The translations under genes and the position numbers were made by a program. The notes under the pieces are model-generated. The model saw only the letters and a list, made by a program, of their open reading frames with translations, had not been told where the DNA came from and did not search any database. Positions 1 to 10,143 of a stretch of DNA of 64,000 nt are shown piece after piece. The DNA is from Numida meleagris (taxonomy: Eukaryota; Chordata; Aves; Galliformes; Numididae). How positions within the stretch are numbered: position 1 is the stretch's first letter; the number at the start of each line of letters is the position of its first letter. Location: the NCBI RefSeq assembly GCF_002078875.1, contig NC_034409.1, positions 63,582,655-63,646,654 on the forward strand, written 5' to 3'.

Positions 1-635
1 TCTTCCAAACAAAACATTAATTTAGGATGAAAAATGAAAAGAAAATTGAAATAGCACAGAAATTCAATTATTGGAGGTTTTTTTTTTCCTTGGGAAAATG
101 ACTGCATAAATTCATTGCAGATTTGTGAACCACGTCATCTTATAAAAATGCACACTTCTGGCAAGATATTTAAGCTGAATCTACTGTGACCTTCTGAAGT
201 CACTTTTATTTTCTGTATCTCTTCATTTTTTTGTGTGTCCATAGAAGCGGCACAGCCACGTCAGTATTAGTGAAAAAGATGCAATAGTCTTTGTGAGGTA
301 AAACCATGTCCTGCTTTGCCCACTGTTCTGGTAACCATAGCCTCATCTTGTGCTTTGGAGCCAAGTGTTTTTCTGGAGAAGCATCCTGTTGCCACCAGGG
401 GAGCAACGCTGGCCCTTGCTGGAGGCAGAGCCGTACCATGCCCAAGGACAGCCCTGTACCACGATGGGTTGCTGGCAAATCCCCCACGGTGGGTGATTAG
501 GCTCCAAAATACTGATCTTTGGTCATCGTGAACTGATTTATCAACAGCTGGGAATACAACACCTATATTATATAGAGATTATGTATGTTGTATAGCTTAC
601 TTTTATGATTATGTTTACGTTTATTTCCTCTTGAG
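1..635. other. Intergenic sequence, no gene seen
   Basis: AT-rich with a slightly GC-richer block at about 340-500. The open frames here are under 95 codons, overlap each other on both strands and show no recognisable domain. I see no repeat I can name. Confidence 0.5.
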
Positions 636-1124
636 AGTAGGGACAGTCCCTCTCTGCTCTGTGCTGGTGTGGCCTCACTTGGAGCACGGGGCCACAATAT
701 AAGGACATAAAAATGTTAGAGAGTGTCCAAAGGAGGGCTGCAAAGATGGGAAAGGGTCTGGAGGACAAGGTGTGAGGGCCCTGGGTTTGCTGAGCCCAGA
801 GCAGAGGAGCTGAGGGGAGGCCTCATGGCAGCTGCAGTTCCTCACAGGGAGCAGAGGGGCAGCGCTGAGCTCTGCTCTCTGTGACAGCGACAGGGCCCGA
901 GGGAACAGCATGGAGCTGTGTCAGGGGAGGGGCAGCTGGGGCATGGAACGGGCTGCCCGGATCAGTGGGCATGGTACCATGTCCTACCATACCCTTCAAG
1001 GGGCATTTCTACAATGTTCTCAGACGTAGGGTTTGATTTTTGTGTGGTCCTATGTGGAGCCAGGAGTTGGACTCGGATGACCCCCATGGGTCCCTTCCAA
1101 CTCAAGATATTCTATGATTCTCTG
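636..1124 (+). mobile_element. CR1 LINE, 5'-truncated 3' end
   Basis: The sequence follows the end of CR1 ORF2 and its 3' UTR. It shows the 'hydrophobic-RT C-terminus' DNA signatures (a block about an interval of 'agagtgtcc...aggagggctgc' and 'cccagagcagagg'), then 'ggagttggactcggatga', 'gggtcccttccaactc' and the terminal octamer repeat 'attctatgattctctg'. Compared with the usual CR1 layout, a segment around 925-960 is missing, so the element has an internal deletion as well as 5' truncation. Several stops break the frame, so it is dead. The 3' end position is secure; the 5' boundary is good to about 15 bases. Confidence 0.9.
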
Positions 1125-3901
1125 TTAATGAATTGATTGCTTGTCACATACAAAAAATTGCATATAAAGGTATTTCATTACAACTTCCTTACCTGAGCTT
1201 TGAGCAGACAGCGTGGGTATCAAATGCACAGCAGCAACCGCTTGGCTTGGACAGCAGAGGTGAGCTGCTCCATCACTTATTTGGCATCATTTGTGCCAAG
1301 CACCAGATATTTCTGTGGGATTGCAGCAGTCCCACTGGAACTCCCAATCTTTTTTCAGCTTTCCATTTTTCAGAAACTTTGTGCTACCAAATAACAGAAA
1401 TCTCTGATGTAAATCCTTGTATCCTTGTATCTGTCTCTCATCAGCCTGTTTGCGTTAGAGGTGGAAAGCCTTATTATTCCCAAGTAGCAGTGCCATCTGG
1501 TGAACAGAAACAATAATCACTTCCCTTAAAGCAAGTACATCTCCCTCACCTCTCATTTTGTCTGTGTGTAAAACAGGGTTAAGTGAAAAGATCCAGATCT
1601 CTAGTTTGAAGGCACATTTTGTATCATGTCTCTTTAAAAGCCTTATGTATCCTTTCCACTTCTGCAATCAGCTAATTACAGTTAAAAGTAACAGGGAGGG
1701 TTGCTCACAGCAGTGGCTAATGGCAGATAATCCATTACAGGAGAGGATGCAAGGAAATGCTTCATTCAACTGATCTGGGAGAAAGCTTTCAGAGAGTCAG
1801 GTCATATTATTTCAGACTAGAATTTGGCTGTGACGGTACATTTAGCATCCCTAATTTTATAGGGAGAGACATGGGATCCTCAATAACCATGCAATGAGGA
1901 ATTTGGTTTTATATCTCATCCTGGAGAGGTGAGGAAGTAAGGTGTAGAGACCTACCAGTGCATGACTGAATTGGTTGCATTCACTGAATGTTTTCTCATT
2001 TTCTCCACAGTGCCTGCTTCAGGAGCCTTTTCATTGTCACAATTTTTCTGCTGACCAAGCTGCTCAATTATTATCAGCACAATTGCACCTGAAAGTGAAT
2101 GGTAAATTCTGAGCAAGGATTTAGCTGGATACTTAGATAACCCTGCCCTTCTGCAGATCATTTGTATCTAGTATCCTGATTGCAGCTGCACTAGGGCACC
2201 AGATGGTGACAAGGACTTTTTCTTGCTCAGCATAGTGGGTTTTTCTGGATTCTGGTCTTCTGCGGAGGAGGGTCTGAGGGGGTGTTAAGGCATGTTGTGT
2301 TTAGTGGTATTTGGAAGCTCGGAGCAGCTCAGAGCTGTGTGTCCCTGTCCTCAGGGTTGGCCCCTGGGTAAGCTGCCTAGGATGACCCATGTGGTCCTCA
2401 CTGCATTGAATGAAGTTCTTACCTGTCCCAAGAAATCCCCAACCTTGCAATACCCTGTGCTGAGCAAACACATTGTACAAAGACAGCTTCTACCCAGAGG
2501 TAGAGGTTTGGAGTTTCAGTGAAGTGGAAGGGGCTGCAGATACTCCAAAAAAGGCAGTGGGTAGTGAGGACAAAGAAAGAAATAATAAGTGCCCTTACTG
2601 CTGGGGGCAGCAGCAGCCCCTAAACTAGCAACGAAGCACTGGAGGATTTGCAAAAACAACCTGCCTCAGGCTTCCCACTTTTATTTCTGATTACAGGCAC
2701 CAAATTGTTTTGCTTTTTGTGTTTCCCCCAAGATGCTTAACGTTCAATTGCCAACACGTTCTGAAGCGTAGAAAAGCATTGCTTTTTGCTGCAAAAGGTG
2801 CAGAGATGGTCTCATAATCCTCACTGCTTAAAAATCTCATGAGGTCCCTTTTCATAGTCATGGTTTATTTCCTCTACCCCACGGAAAGAATTACAGTAAG
2901 ATAATATTAAGTGTGAGTGCAGAGGCAGGCTGAAATCGGGAACTGCTGAAGCTAAGGCTGTGTACACTGACTTAAGGCTGCTTTGCTCTGGGTAGTCTTT
3001 GACTACACAACCTGACAGGACAGTGTTCCTATGTTGCCATTGACCCTGTCCCCCAGTAACCAGTCAGCTCCCTACCACCTTTACTAATTGCAGTTAATTT
3101 GTCAGCCCCTTGAAATTGGTGGGGGAGAGATTTCTCTCTGTTGCGTGAGCAGTTGAGTGGGGGTAGGACAGGAGAAGCTGATATTTCACCAGCTCCTGTC
3201 TGTGTGTAGTGCTATAGTGCTTTAGCTAAAACGCCTTTCAGAGAGTTGTCTTTTCTTCTCCTTCGCTTTTCTGTAGTTGGGCCAGTAGCAGAAAGTGATG
3301 CTACTTTGAGCATCTTGGTTATGTTGGTGGGTTTTTTGCAGAACACAGAGTGCAGCATCCTCCTGCTCCCTGCTCTTGCTCCAAGAGAAGGAAAACAAGG
3401 AAGTGAGCCTCTGTTCACAGGAACCACTGCCCTTTTGGAATTCCAGACAACTTGTCTGGGCTGTAATGAGAGATGGCCTTGCTCCATCCCATGGACTCAT
3501 CCCAACCAGTCTGACTCAGGTTAGTGGTGCATTACTTTGTATTTTTATTCCAGATAAATGCATATTAGCCCCTAGCTTAACTGCTGTTAAGAAGTAAATT
3601 CAGGGCTCGTGGGCTATTTAGATGTATAGATGTTTTATAGTTTTCATATGACCAAGTGCCTCGGACCAGGGAGTGCTGTGGATGTTGTTTGCTTTTTTGA
3701 TAGTTCTTACAATGGGCAATGCATCCTGTGGGACAAAGGCCTGGACTGACGCTTGCAGTGTCACAACAATCTAAGAATGGTACTGTGTTCTGTGTCTTTC
3801 ACACTTATATAAAATAATGAGAATTTGTAAATTAGCTCTAAAGGCTCTATAATGTGTTTATTTCTCCTATTTTCAACTTCTTGATATTAACTGAGTTATT
3901 A
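1125..3901. other. Intergenic sequence, no gene seen
   Basis: About 2.8 kb of AT-rich sequence. The longest plus frame (1133-1516, 127 codons) opens with TTG, not ATG, and has no recognisable domain. No named repeat is apparent. Overlapping frames on both strands at about 3212-3600 look like chance. Confidence 0.5.
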
Positions 3902-3994
3902 CAGAACCACAGAATTGTAGAGATTGGAAGGGACCTCTGAAGATCTAATTCAACTCCTCTGCTAAAGCATTTTCCCTCCAGTAGGTTGCACATG
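3902..3994 (-). mobile_element. CR1 LINE 3' fragment (minus)
   Basis: Reading the plus strand, the block begins 'cagaaccacagaattgtag', a decayed reverse complement of the CR1 terminal octamer repeat. It continues 'ggaagggacctctgaagatc', 'ctctgctaaagcat' and 'ccctccagtaggttgcac', all in CR1 order. It is therefore the last ~90 bases of a minus-strand CR1. It has no coding potential and looks old. It resembles the subfamily of the plus-strand fragment at 35544. Confidence 0.85.
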
Positions 3995-5449
3995 ATTATC
4001 ACACTGCTACACCTTTCCCTATTTATTTTGGTATCTATCACATCAAACTGTTTGAAATGTACTGCCAGAATGTGGTTTGCACTTTAATTCTGTGGAGAGG
4101 AAGAGCAAGGTTTCACTCATACTTTGGAGGATAAAATGTTTTTTCTACTCCTATGAAATCAGCAAAAGAGTTCTCTGAATAAATGATGTATTTGCAGTCT
4201 TAAATATATATGATTATGATTATTATCTTCTCCAAGAGGGAATACATTTATATTCTTCACGCATGCAAAGATTTGCCATGTTTTCTGTGGGAAATGACAC
4301 TTAAAACCTTGGTTGTATTGGTGGAGATAAAAGATTCAGTTTTATTGTACAAGCAGACTCAGAAGAAGGAGCAGCATCCATTTGCATATCACCCAAGTGG
4401 TGCAGTTATCAGACCCTGAGGAGGAAAAAAGTATTTTAAAATGTGTCTACTAGCTCCTTAAAAAAAAAAACAAAAGCGTGTAAGAATGCTACTGCAATGA
4501 GAAATAGTTGAACAGTGCTCCTTTCTGAGCCTGACCATGACTCAAATGGTTCCTGATTTAAATCTGAGGTCAACACTGATTTCTAAGCTTGGGAAAACAA
4601 AAAATTTTTGATTTTTAGTCTGATTACAGTTTCACAACCCGTGAGTGCTTTGGAAACTGGATTCACAGCTTACTTTTTACTGTTTACTTCTGTGGTATGG
4701 TTTTTTTGGTTGTGGTTGTTGTTATAATAATGGCACTAGGAGGAGGAGATAATAAAATGTCATTGTGCAATTTAAAATTTTCACAAAAATCTTCATCAGT
4801 ATTTCACTGGGAGGAAAAGTGTAGATGAAATTTCCAGGATGCAGGCACTCTCTCGTGACTCCCAGTGAGACAAGACAGAAGAAAAACCTTCCCTCTGTGA
4901 TGAAGCTTGTCCTTGGGGGGTGGGAATGGGCTGGGCTGTAGCCAATGGGATGGAGCAAGCTCATGATATGGGACAGGCCCCCCATTACCAACACAGAGCC
5001 CAATCCAACCGAGTTCTTCTGTGACAGCTTCCTGAAAACCATGAGCTTCTGATCAATTCTTTTTTTTTTTTTTTAAAAAAAAAAAAAGGCAAATGGACAT
5101 GTCTGATATTCAGCAGGGAGATGTCTAGACAACTCTCTGGTGGCTAGATGAAGTGCTTGTAAACTTCATTTACCTTGCTTGCCTTTGGAAGTGATATAGG
5201 AATCCATTGTCCATGTGGACAATATTTCAAAGTCAGCCTTGCTTACCCACAATCATCAGCACAAAATGGCCGTTTTGTCTTTTTTATGTTGTAACAAATA
5301 GCTTCTGATAAATTCATGTTTGTGTAACATTGAATGCATTTGTGTAACGTTTCAATTTGAAATTTCTGAGAAATGAGTTTCTGTGATGTTATTACAAGGC
5401 ATGAAGATCAATGTGGGACTGCTGTTGTTTTCAATGAGCTACTTCTTTG
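3995..5449. other. Intergenic sequence, no gene seen
   Basis: AT-rich unique sequence. It contains the T15/A13 tract listed separately. A 106-codon minus frame at 4722-5042 has no recognisable domain and is probably chance. Confidence 0.5.
5060..5087. repeat. T15-A13 self-complementary tract
   Basis: A run of 15 T (5060-5074) is followed immediately by 13 A (5075-5087). The two halves are complementary, so the stretch is a perfect 26-base palindrome that could extrude as a hairpin. No element boundary is visible on either side. Confidence 0.95.
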
Positions 5450-5662
5450 CGAGAAGTCTTTCTCCTGGTGACTGGAGACACTGGAACAGGTTGCCCAGTG
5501 AGGTTGTGGTTGCCCCCTCCCTGGAAGCATTCAAGGCCAGGCTGGATGGAGTTCTGAGCAACCTGGTCTAGAGGGAGGCGTCCCTGCCTATAGCAGGGGG
5601 CTTGGAACTAGGTGATCTTAAAGGTCCCTTCCTACCCAAATCATTCTGTGATTCATTCTATG
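5450..5662 (+). mobile_element. CR1 LINE, 5'-truncated 3' end
   Basis: A frame through this block reads SLSPGDWRHWNRLPSEVV then [13 protein letters not shown], ending SNLV and stop. This is the typical CR1 ORF2 C-terminus (WNRLP...[10 protein letters not shown]). The 3' UTR follows, with 'ggtgatcttaaaggtccctt' and a terminal repeat 'attctgtgattcattctatg'. Only about the last 210 bases of the LINE are present. The small frame is intact by virtue of being short; it encodes no catalytic domain. Confidence 0.9.
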
Positions 5663-7074
5663 TAATGTCATGTGCCATAGAAGTTAAAATCAGGTTTTAC
5701 AGCCGTAGAAACGTGTATGTGTTATACTTCCAATTGCCACCGAGTGGCAATGTTTCAGAAAAGTTCGTCTGAAGATTTTACTGTACCCTAACAGTGAGCT
5801 AAGGGTGGAGGGTTACCCTGCTCCATCTGTACTCTGTGCAACTTGGTGCAACAGATTCAAGAGATAGGAGGAATCTGCTGAGGTTCTGGCACGTAGAATT
5901 GCAGGGTTTTTTTGTTTTTTTTGTTTGTTTGTTTGTTTTGTTGTTGTTGTTGTTTTTGGTGTTTTTTTTGGGGGGGGGGGAATGGGGAAGGATTAAATTA
6001 CAATTTTAAAGAAAATTCCTTATTTTCAATCAAGCTGGAAGGAAATCGTCATTGCTGTTCTCTCAGATCTTCATGTCCATTTTTTTTTTTATCTGAGTTT
6101 CAGGGCTTAGGGATCTCACTCTTTTGAGTGTTTGTCACATTCAATACATTTACTTTACTTAATCAGAGAGAATCAGAACTGTGGGTTCAAAGCTGAACAA
6201 TAGGCAGAACTGCATACTTGTCTGCTACTCTCACACATTCATCTAACTATTTCATAGTGGAGGCATGTCCAGCCCATGGCACAGCTCACAACACATCCAC
6301 CTCCTGCCATGCGCCTTCATGGCAGTGATTCTGCCCTGCCCAGCAGCTGGGCCCTGAGCACACACCCATTGCTCAGCAACAATCAGACACTGTTGTGTGA
6401 TTGGCACTGTCTGGGCTGAAATCAGGGCACGGAGAGGGCGCAGTGCAGCGCTAACTCACGTTATGGCAAATAATTGTATGTGTTTTGTACATTGGCTAAC
6501 CACAGGCCTGTGATCAGTGGAAAAATATGCAGCTGTGCTTTCCGTTTTGATAAAAGACTTTCAGAATGTTTCAAGATTGCTGGAAAAAAAGATATCTTTT
6601 TTTGGTTGGTAGATTTGAGATTCTATTTTCAGTTGACATAAATTACCTGAGAATTTTGAAATGGAATATATAGAGTTGCAGTCATATATTCAACTCAAAG
6701 AAAAATGTGATTGTGTCTCTTTACCAGACTTTTATAAGCTCTCTTTTACCAGAGATATTCCTCAATTCACAGTCATGCTTTATTCATGTCGCCGCTTTTT
6801 GGCAGTACATACATTTGTGAACAACTGTGTTCAAGGATGAAGCGCAGGAAGAGTAATGTTTCATCAGAAATCTCTGACGAGCACCTTGAGACCTCACTGA
6901 GAATAGCAACCACTGCTGTTGAACTAGACTGATGGGTTAGTTCCACAAAAACAGAGACAAATATTCCATTAGTTTTATGTTTTCATTGCTCCCTTTTAAA
7001 ATTACTTTTATTAAAATGTTAACAATTAAAATGATTTTTTTTACTTACATACATTAAGCATATCATATATTTTT
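5663..7074. other. Intergenic sequence with a GC-richer patch
   Basis: Mostly AT-rich. A GC-richer patch at about 6255-6460 shows no coding or repeat signature that I recognise. The complex low-complexity tract at 5907-5980 is listed separately. Confidence 0.5.
5907..5980. repeat. T-rich (GTTT)n/(GTT)n tract ending in G11
   Basis: T runs are interrupted by single G, passing through (GTTT)n and (GTT)n and ending in 11 consecutive G (5970-5980). This is compound simple-sequence DNA. The 71-codon frame across it is low-complexity (F, C, G) and not a gene. Confidence 0.95.
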
Positions 7075-7117
7075 GAGAGCTGCTCCAAAAGTAAAGTCTC
7101 CATTTTTTTTTTTTGTC
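7075..7117 (+). mobile_element. Mariner (Galluhop/Mariner1_GG-like), left terminus
   Basis: The sequence 'gagagctgctccaaaagtaa' followed by 'agtctcc' matches the terminal inverted repeat of the chicken mariner family. The far end of the same element (8775-8813) gives, on the reverse complement, the related 'ggccactcaggaagtaatgc' and 'cttctatg'. The unit is cut after the T-rich stretch by a CR1 and resumes at 8303. The two inverted ends agree at roughly two thirds of positions, consistent with an old copy. Confidence 0.8.
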
Positions 7118-8302
7118 TATTGATGCAGTGACCAAAAAAACAAGGGAAGAGCTACTGACTGATAGAGCTACTATCTAGAGTTCCGTAAGGCCTTTGCTAT
7201 GGTACTCCACAACATCCTTCTCTCCAGATTGGAAAGATACGGATTTGATGGGTGGACTGTTCAATGGATAAAGAACTGGCTGCAGGATCAAGTCCAGAGA
7301 GTGGTGGTCAAGGCTCAGTGTCTGGATGGAGACTGGTGATGAGTGGTGTCTCCCAGGAGTGAGTGCTGGGGCCAATACTCTTTAATCTTCATCAGTGACA
7401 TCAACCGTGGGGTTGAGTGCACCCTCAGCCCTCACACCCACCAAGCTGTGGGGTGTGATCGACACACCAGAGGGACGGGATGTCATTCAGAGGGACCTAG
7501 ATAGGCTTGAGCAGTGGGCCCAGGTGAAACTCATGAGGTTCAACAAATCGAAGTGCAAGGTCTTGCACCTGAGTTGAGGCAACCCCCATTACCGATACAA
7601 ACTGGGGGATGAAAGGATTGGGAGCAGCCCTGCTGAAAAAGACCTGGGCAGTACTGGTGAATGGCAAACTGGGCATGAGCCAGCAGTGTGCCCTCACAGC
7701 CCAGAAAGCCAACTGTATCCTGGGTTGCACCCTGCAGGTCTGGGGAGGTGATCCTGTCCCTCTACTCTGCACTGGTGAGGCCTTGCCTGGAGTACTGCGT
7801 CCAGATGTGGAGTCCTCAGTATGGGAGAGACATAGAACTGTTGGAGTGTGCCCAGAGGAGGGCCACAAAAATGATCCACGGAATGGAACACCTCTTTTTC
7901 AAGGGCAGGCTGAGAGAGCTGGGGCTGATCAGCCTGGAGAAGAGAAGGCTGCAAGGTGACCTGAAAGCGGCCTTTCAGTATCTAAAGGGGAGCTACAGGA
8001 AGGAGGGGACAGACTCTTCAACAGGGTCTGTGGTGACAGAACAAGGGGAAATGGCTTCAAGCTCAGGGAGTGTAGATTTAGGTTAGATATAAGGAAAAGT
8101 TCTTTTACAGTGGGGGTGGCAAGATGCTAGAACAGGTTGCCCGGTGTTGTGGTTGATACCCTGTCCCTGGAGACTTTCAAGGTGAGGCTGGATCAGGCCC
8201 TGGGCAACCTGATCTAGCTGTGCATGTTCCTGTTCATTGCAGGGGAGTTGGACTAGATGGTCCTCAGAGGTCCCTTCCAACTCTAAGGATTCTATTATTC
8301 TA
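7118..8302 (+). mobile_element. CR1 LINE, long 5'-truncated copy nested in a mariner
   Basis: The copy starts inside ORF2 near reverse-transcriptase motif A and runs to the 3' octamer repeat ('ggattctattattctatttt'). At 7169-7201 the codons read [11 protein letters not shown]. The usual CR1 form here is YLDF.KAFD, so both Asp of this motif are changed. A stop follows at about 7337 with frame shifts around it. Further on, frames match CR1 piecewise: [65 protein letters not shown] and [12 protein letters not shown]. The FADD catalytic block expected at about 7425-7445 is not there. It is a dead copy. The exact 5' junction with the mariner is uncertain by about 20 bases. Confidence 0.92.
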
Positions 8303-8813
8303 TTTTATTATGTTGGCCCCTGACATGAGAGGCAGATGTTGGTGGTATGACAGTAGATGTTGAACCTTCTGACCAATGTTCCATTACATTTTGTTGCCAT
8401 GTGACAGATGGCAGCAGAGGGGCGGTCTGACAAAATGTCCTCTGACATAGAAGTGCATATGAAGCAAAGGTGAGGAATTGAATTGCTCCACACAGAAAAA
8501 GTTGCACTCATAGATATTCACTTCCACTTGCTGAATGTTTGTGGAGACCAAACAGTGAATGTGAGTACACTGAGGCAATGGGGCGGCACGTTTCAGCAGT
8601 GGTGACAGCAACCATGGGTCACCTCCACTGGTGCAAGTTCTGACAAGCATGGCATGCAGGCTCTTAGCTGATGGTGGTGACTATGCTGAAAAATAGTGTT
8701 TTCCAGCTGATAATTTGCTCTATCAAACAGAGTTACTGTGCTCTTTGTATTTGCTGTGTTTTCCATGAAAATACATAGAAGGCATTACTTCCTGAGTGGC
8801 CTACACGTATGTG
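8303..8813 (+). mobile_element. Mariner (Galluhop-like) remainder with broken transposase start
   Basis: After the CR1 the mariner resumes at 'tattttattatgttggccc'. At about 8408-8640 the plus strand encodes a decayed transposase N-terminus: MAAEGRSDKMSSDIEVHMKQR, stop, then GIELLHTEKVALIDIHFHLL and NVCGDQTVNVSTLRQWG. These are the DNA-binding helix-turn-helix region of mariner transposases. After 'ggcatgcagg' (about 8650) the sequence jumps to the right-hand end of the family. The whole DDD catalytic core is missing, so this is an internally deleted, non-autonomous copy. It ends with the inverted repeat at 8775-8813. Confidence 0.85.
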
Positions 8814-10049
8814 GCCCTCTTCACCCAGTGCAACCTAGCCAAGCCAAAGGATTGGACACTCATGCTGTATTGCAAAAATGATATAGAATTATGGTAAGAC
8901 TGTTTAGCATAGAAAACAATGTTGGAAGATGCTAAACAATTAAAGTAATCATTTAGGTTCACACAGACACTATCTTAGCCTCTCAGTGATCTGTCACTTG
9001 AACGTGCTTGAAGCTTTACTCAGACAAATACTTACATAGACACATATGCCAATGTCATTTCTCAAACTGTCAGCAATTGATGAGAAGAGACAGGACACAG
9101 CCAAAACCTGGGATACAGTTAACTTCAGGCTTGGTGAGTCTTGTTGCTCAGGCAGCTATCTCAAGATTTCCTCAGCTTCCAGTTTCCTTACAGAATTATA
9201 CTAAGTTTAAATGTTAAGGTGTAAAATAAAGTTAAAGAATTGGATTTTGGCTTTGACAATAAACCCCCGTAACTATAGTATATCAGTTGTACATTTAGCT
9301 CTTTGTGAAGGTAAAGGAGCAGGAATTTGAGATTTATAGAAAAATGTTATTTAGAGGAAGTCATTACTGGTTAGTATACAGTTGTGGATGTGTAAAATCA
9401 GGGTACCCTTTCCTTTTTCCTGAATTCAGTCTCTCTTCCTTTTCTTTCCTCTTTGTCTAATCTCAAGGCTGAGCAACAAGACTCTGCAAACTTGCCTGCC
9501 CTGGCCTAGCTCTCTCTGTCAGGTAAAGGTGCTCAGTACATGCAGCTTCATTCTCTGGGAGAAATAAGTGGCTTGTCAGGTATGAAATGGAATCCTGAGG
9601 GAAATGAATAAAGTGTGAAGATAGAGTATGTCTGTTCTCACAGCAGTAGTTGGTTCTGCATTTTTCCACTTCAGAACAGATGTGGAGTAATGCAGGCAAA
9701 GAAAGTAGGGGATGGGACATAACATAAGCAAGTGCTGCTGTAAAGCTGCTGCAGTGCTTCTGCCTATAAAAGAAGTAAAAATCAAATACAGTTTTTTTTT
9801 TTTTTTTGTAGCAGGAAAACTGATCTTTAGTTCAGAAGAATTGTATTATTAGTCTATTATTCAGCCATATTCCTCCACTTCTTCTATAATAAATAAGGAA
9901 ATAAAGGATTAGAGGATTTCAGACTTGTTTTCCCTGGAATAGAAACACTTCTCAGGAAGCACTCTGTGCTCTCCTGGTGACAAAGAACTGGTGTGGGATG
10001 CCAGAGAAGCTGTAGATTCTTCCTCCTAAGAGATTTTTAGAAGGCTCTT
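8814..10049. other. Intergenic sequence, no gene seen
   Basis: Unique AT-rich sequence. It includes a T17 tract near 9791-9807. No frame longer than 85 codons and no family signature. Confidence 0.5.
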
Positions 10050-10143
10050 GGGCATTCTGCTCTGGGTGTCCCTGCTGGAGCAAGGATTGAAGGGGATGAA
10101 TCTGGAGGTCCCTTTCTAGCTGAACCATCCTGTGATTCTGTAG
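10050..10143 (+). mobile_element. CR1 LINE 3' fragment (plus)
   Basis: The block 'attctgctctgggtgtccct' then 'gctggagcaaggattgaag', 'tctggaggtccctttctagc' and a terminal 'catcctgtgattctgtag' follows the CR1 3' UTR in order. Only about 90 bases remain and there is no coding capacity. Confidence 0.85.

Noticed and set aside
1133..1516. 127-codon plus frame
   Set aside because: Begins with TTG, directly follows a CR1 end and shows no domain.
7497..8086. Frames of 86-132 codons on both strands near 7.5-8.1 kb as possible genes
   Set aside because: They lie inside the decayed CR1 and match its ORF2 in pieces or run antisense to it.
8384..8650. Minus-strand 88-codon frame
   Set aside because: Antisense to the mariner transposase start.
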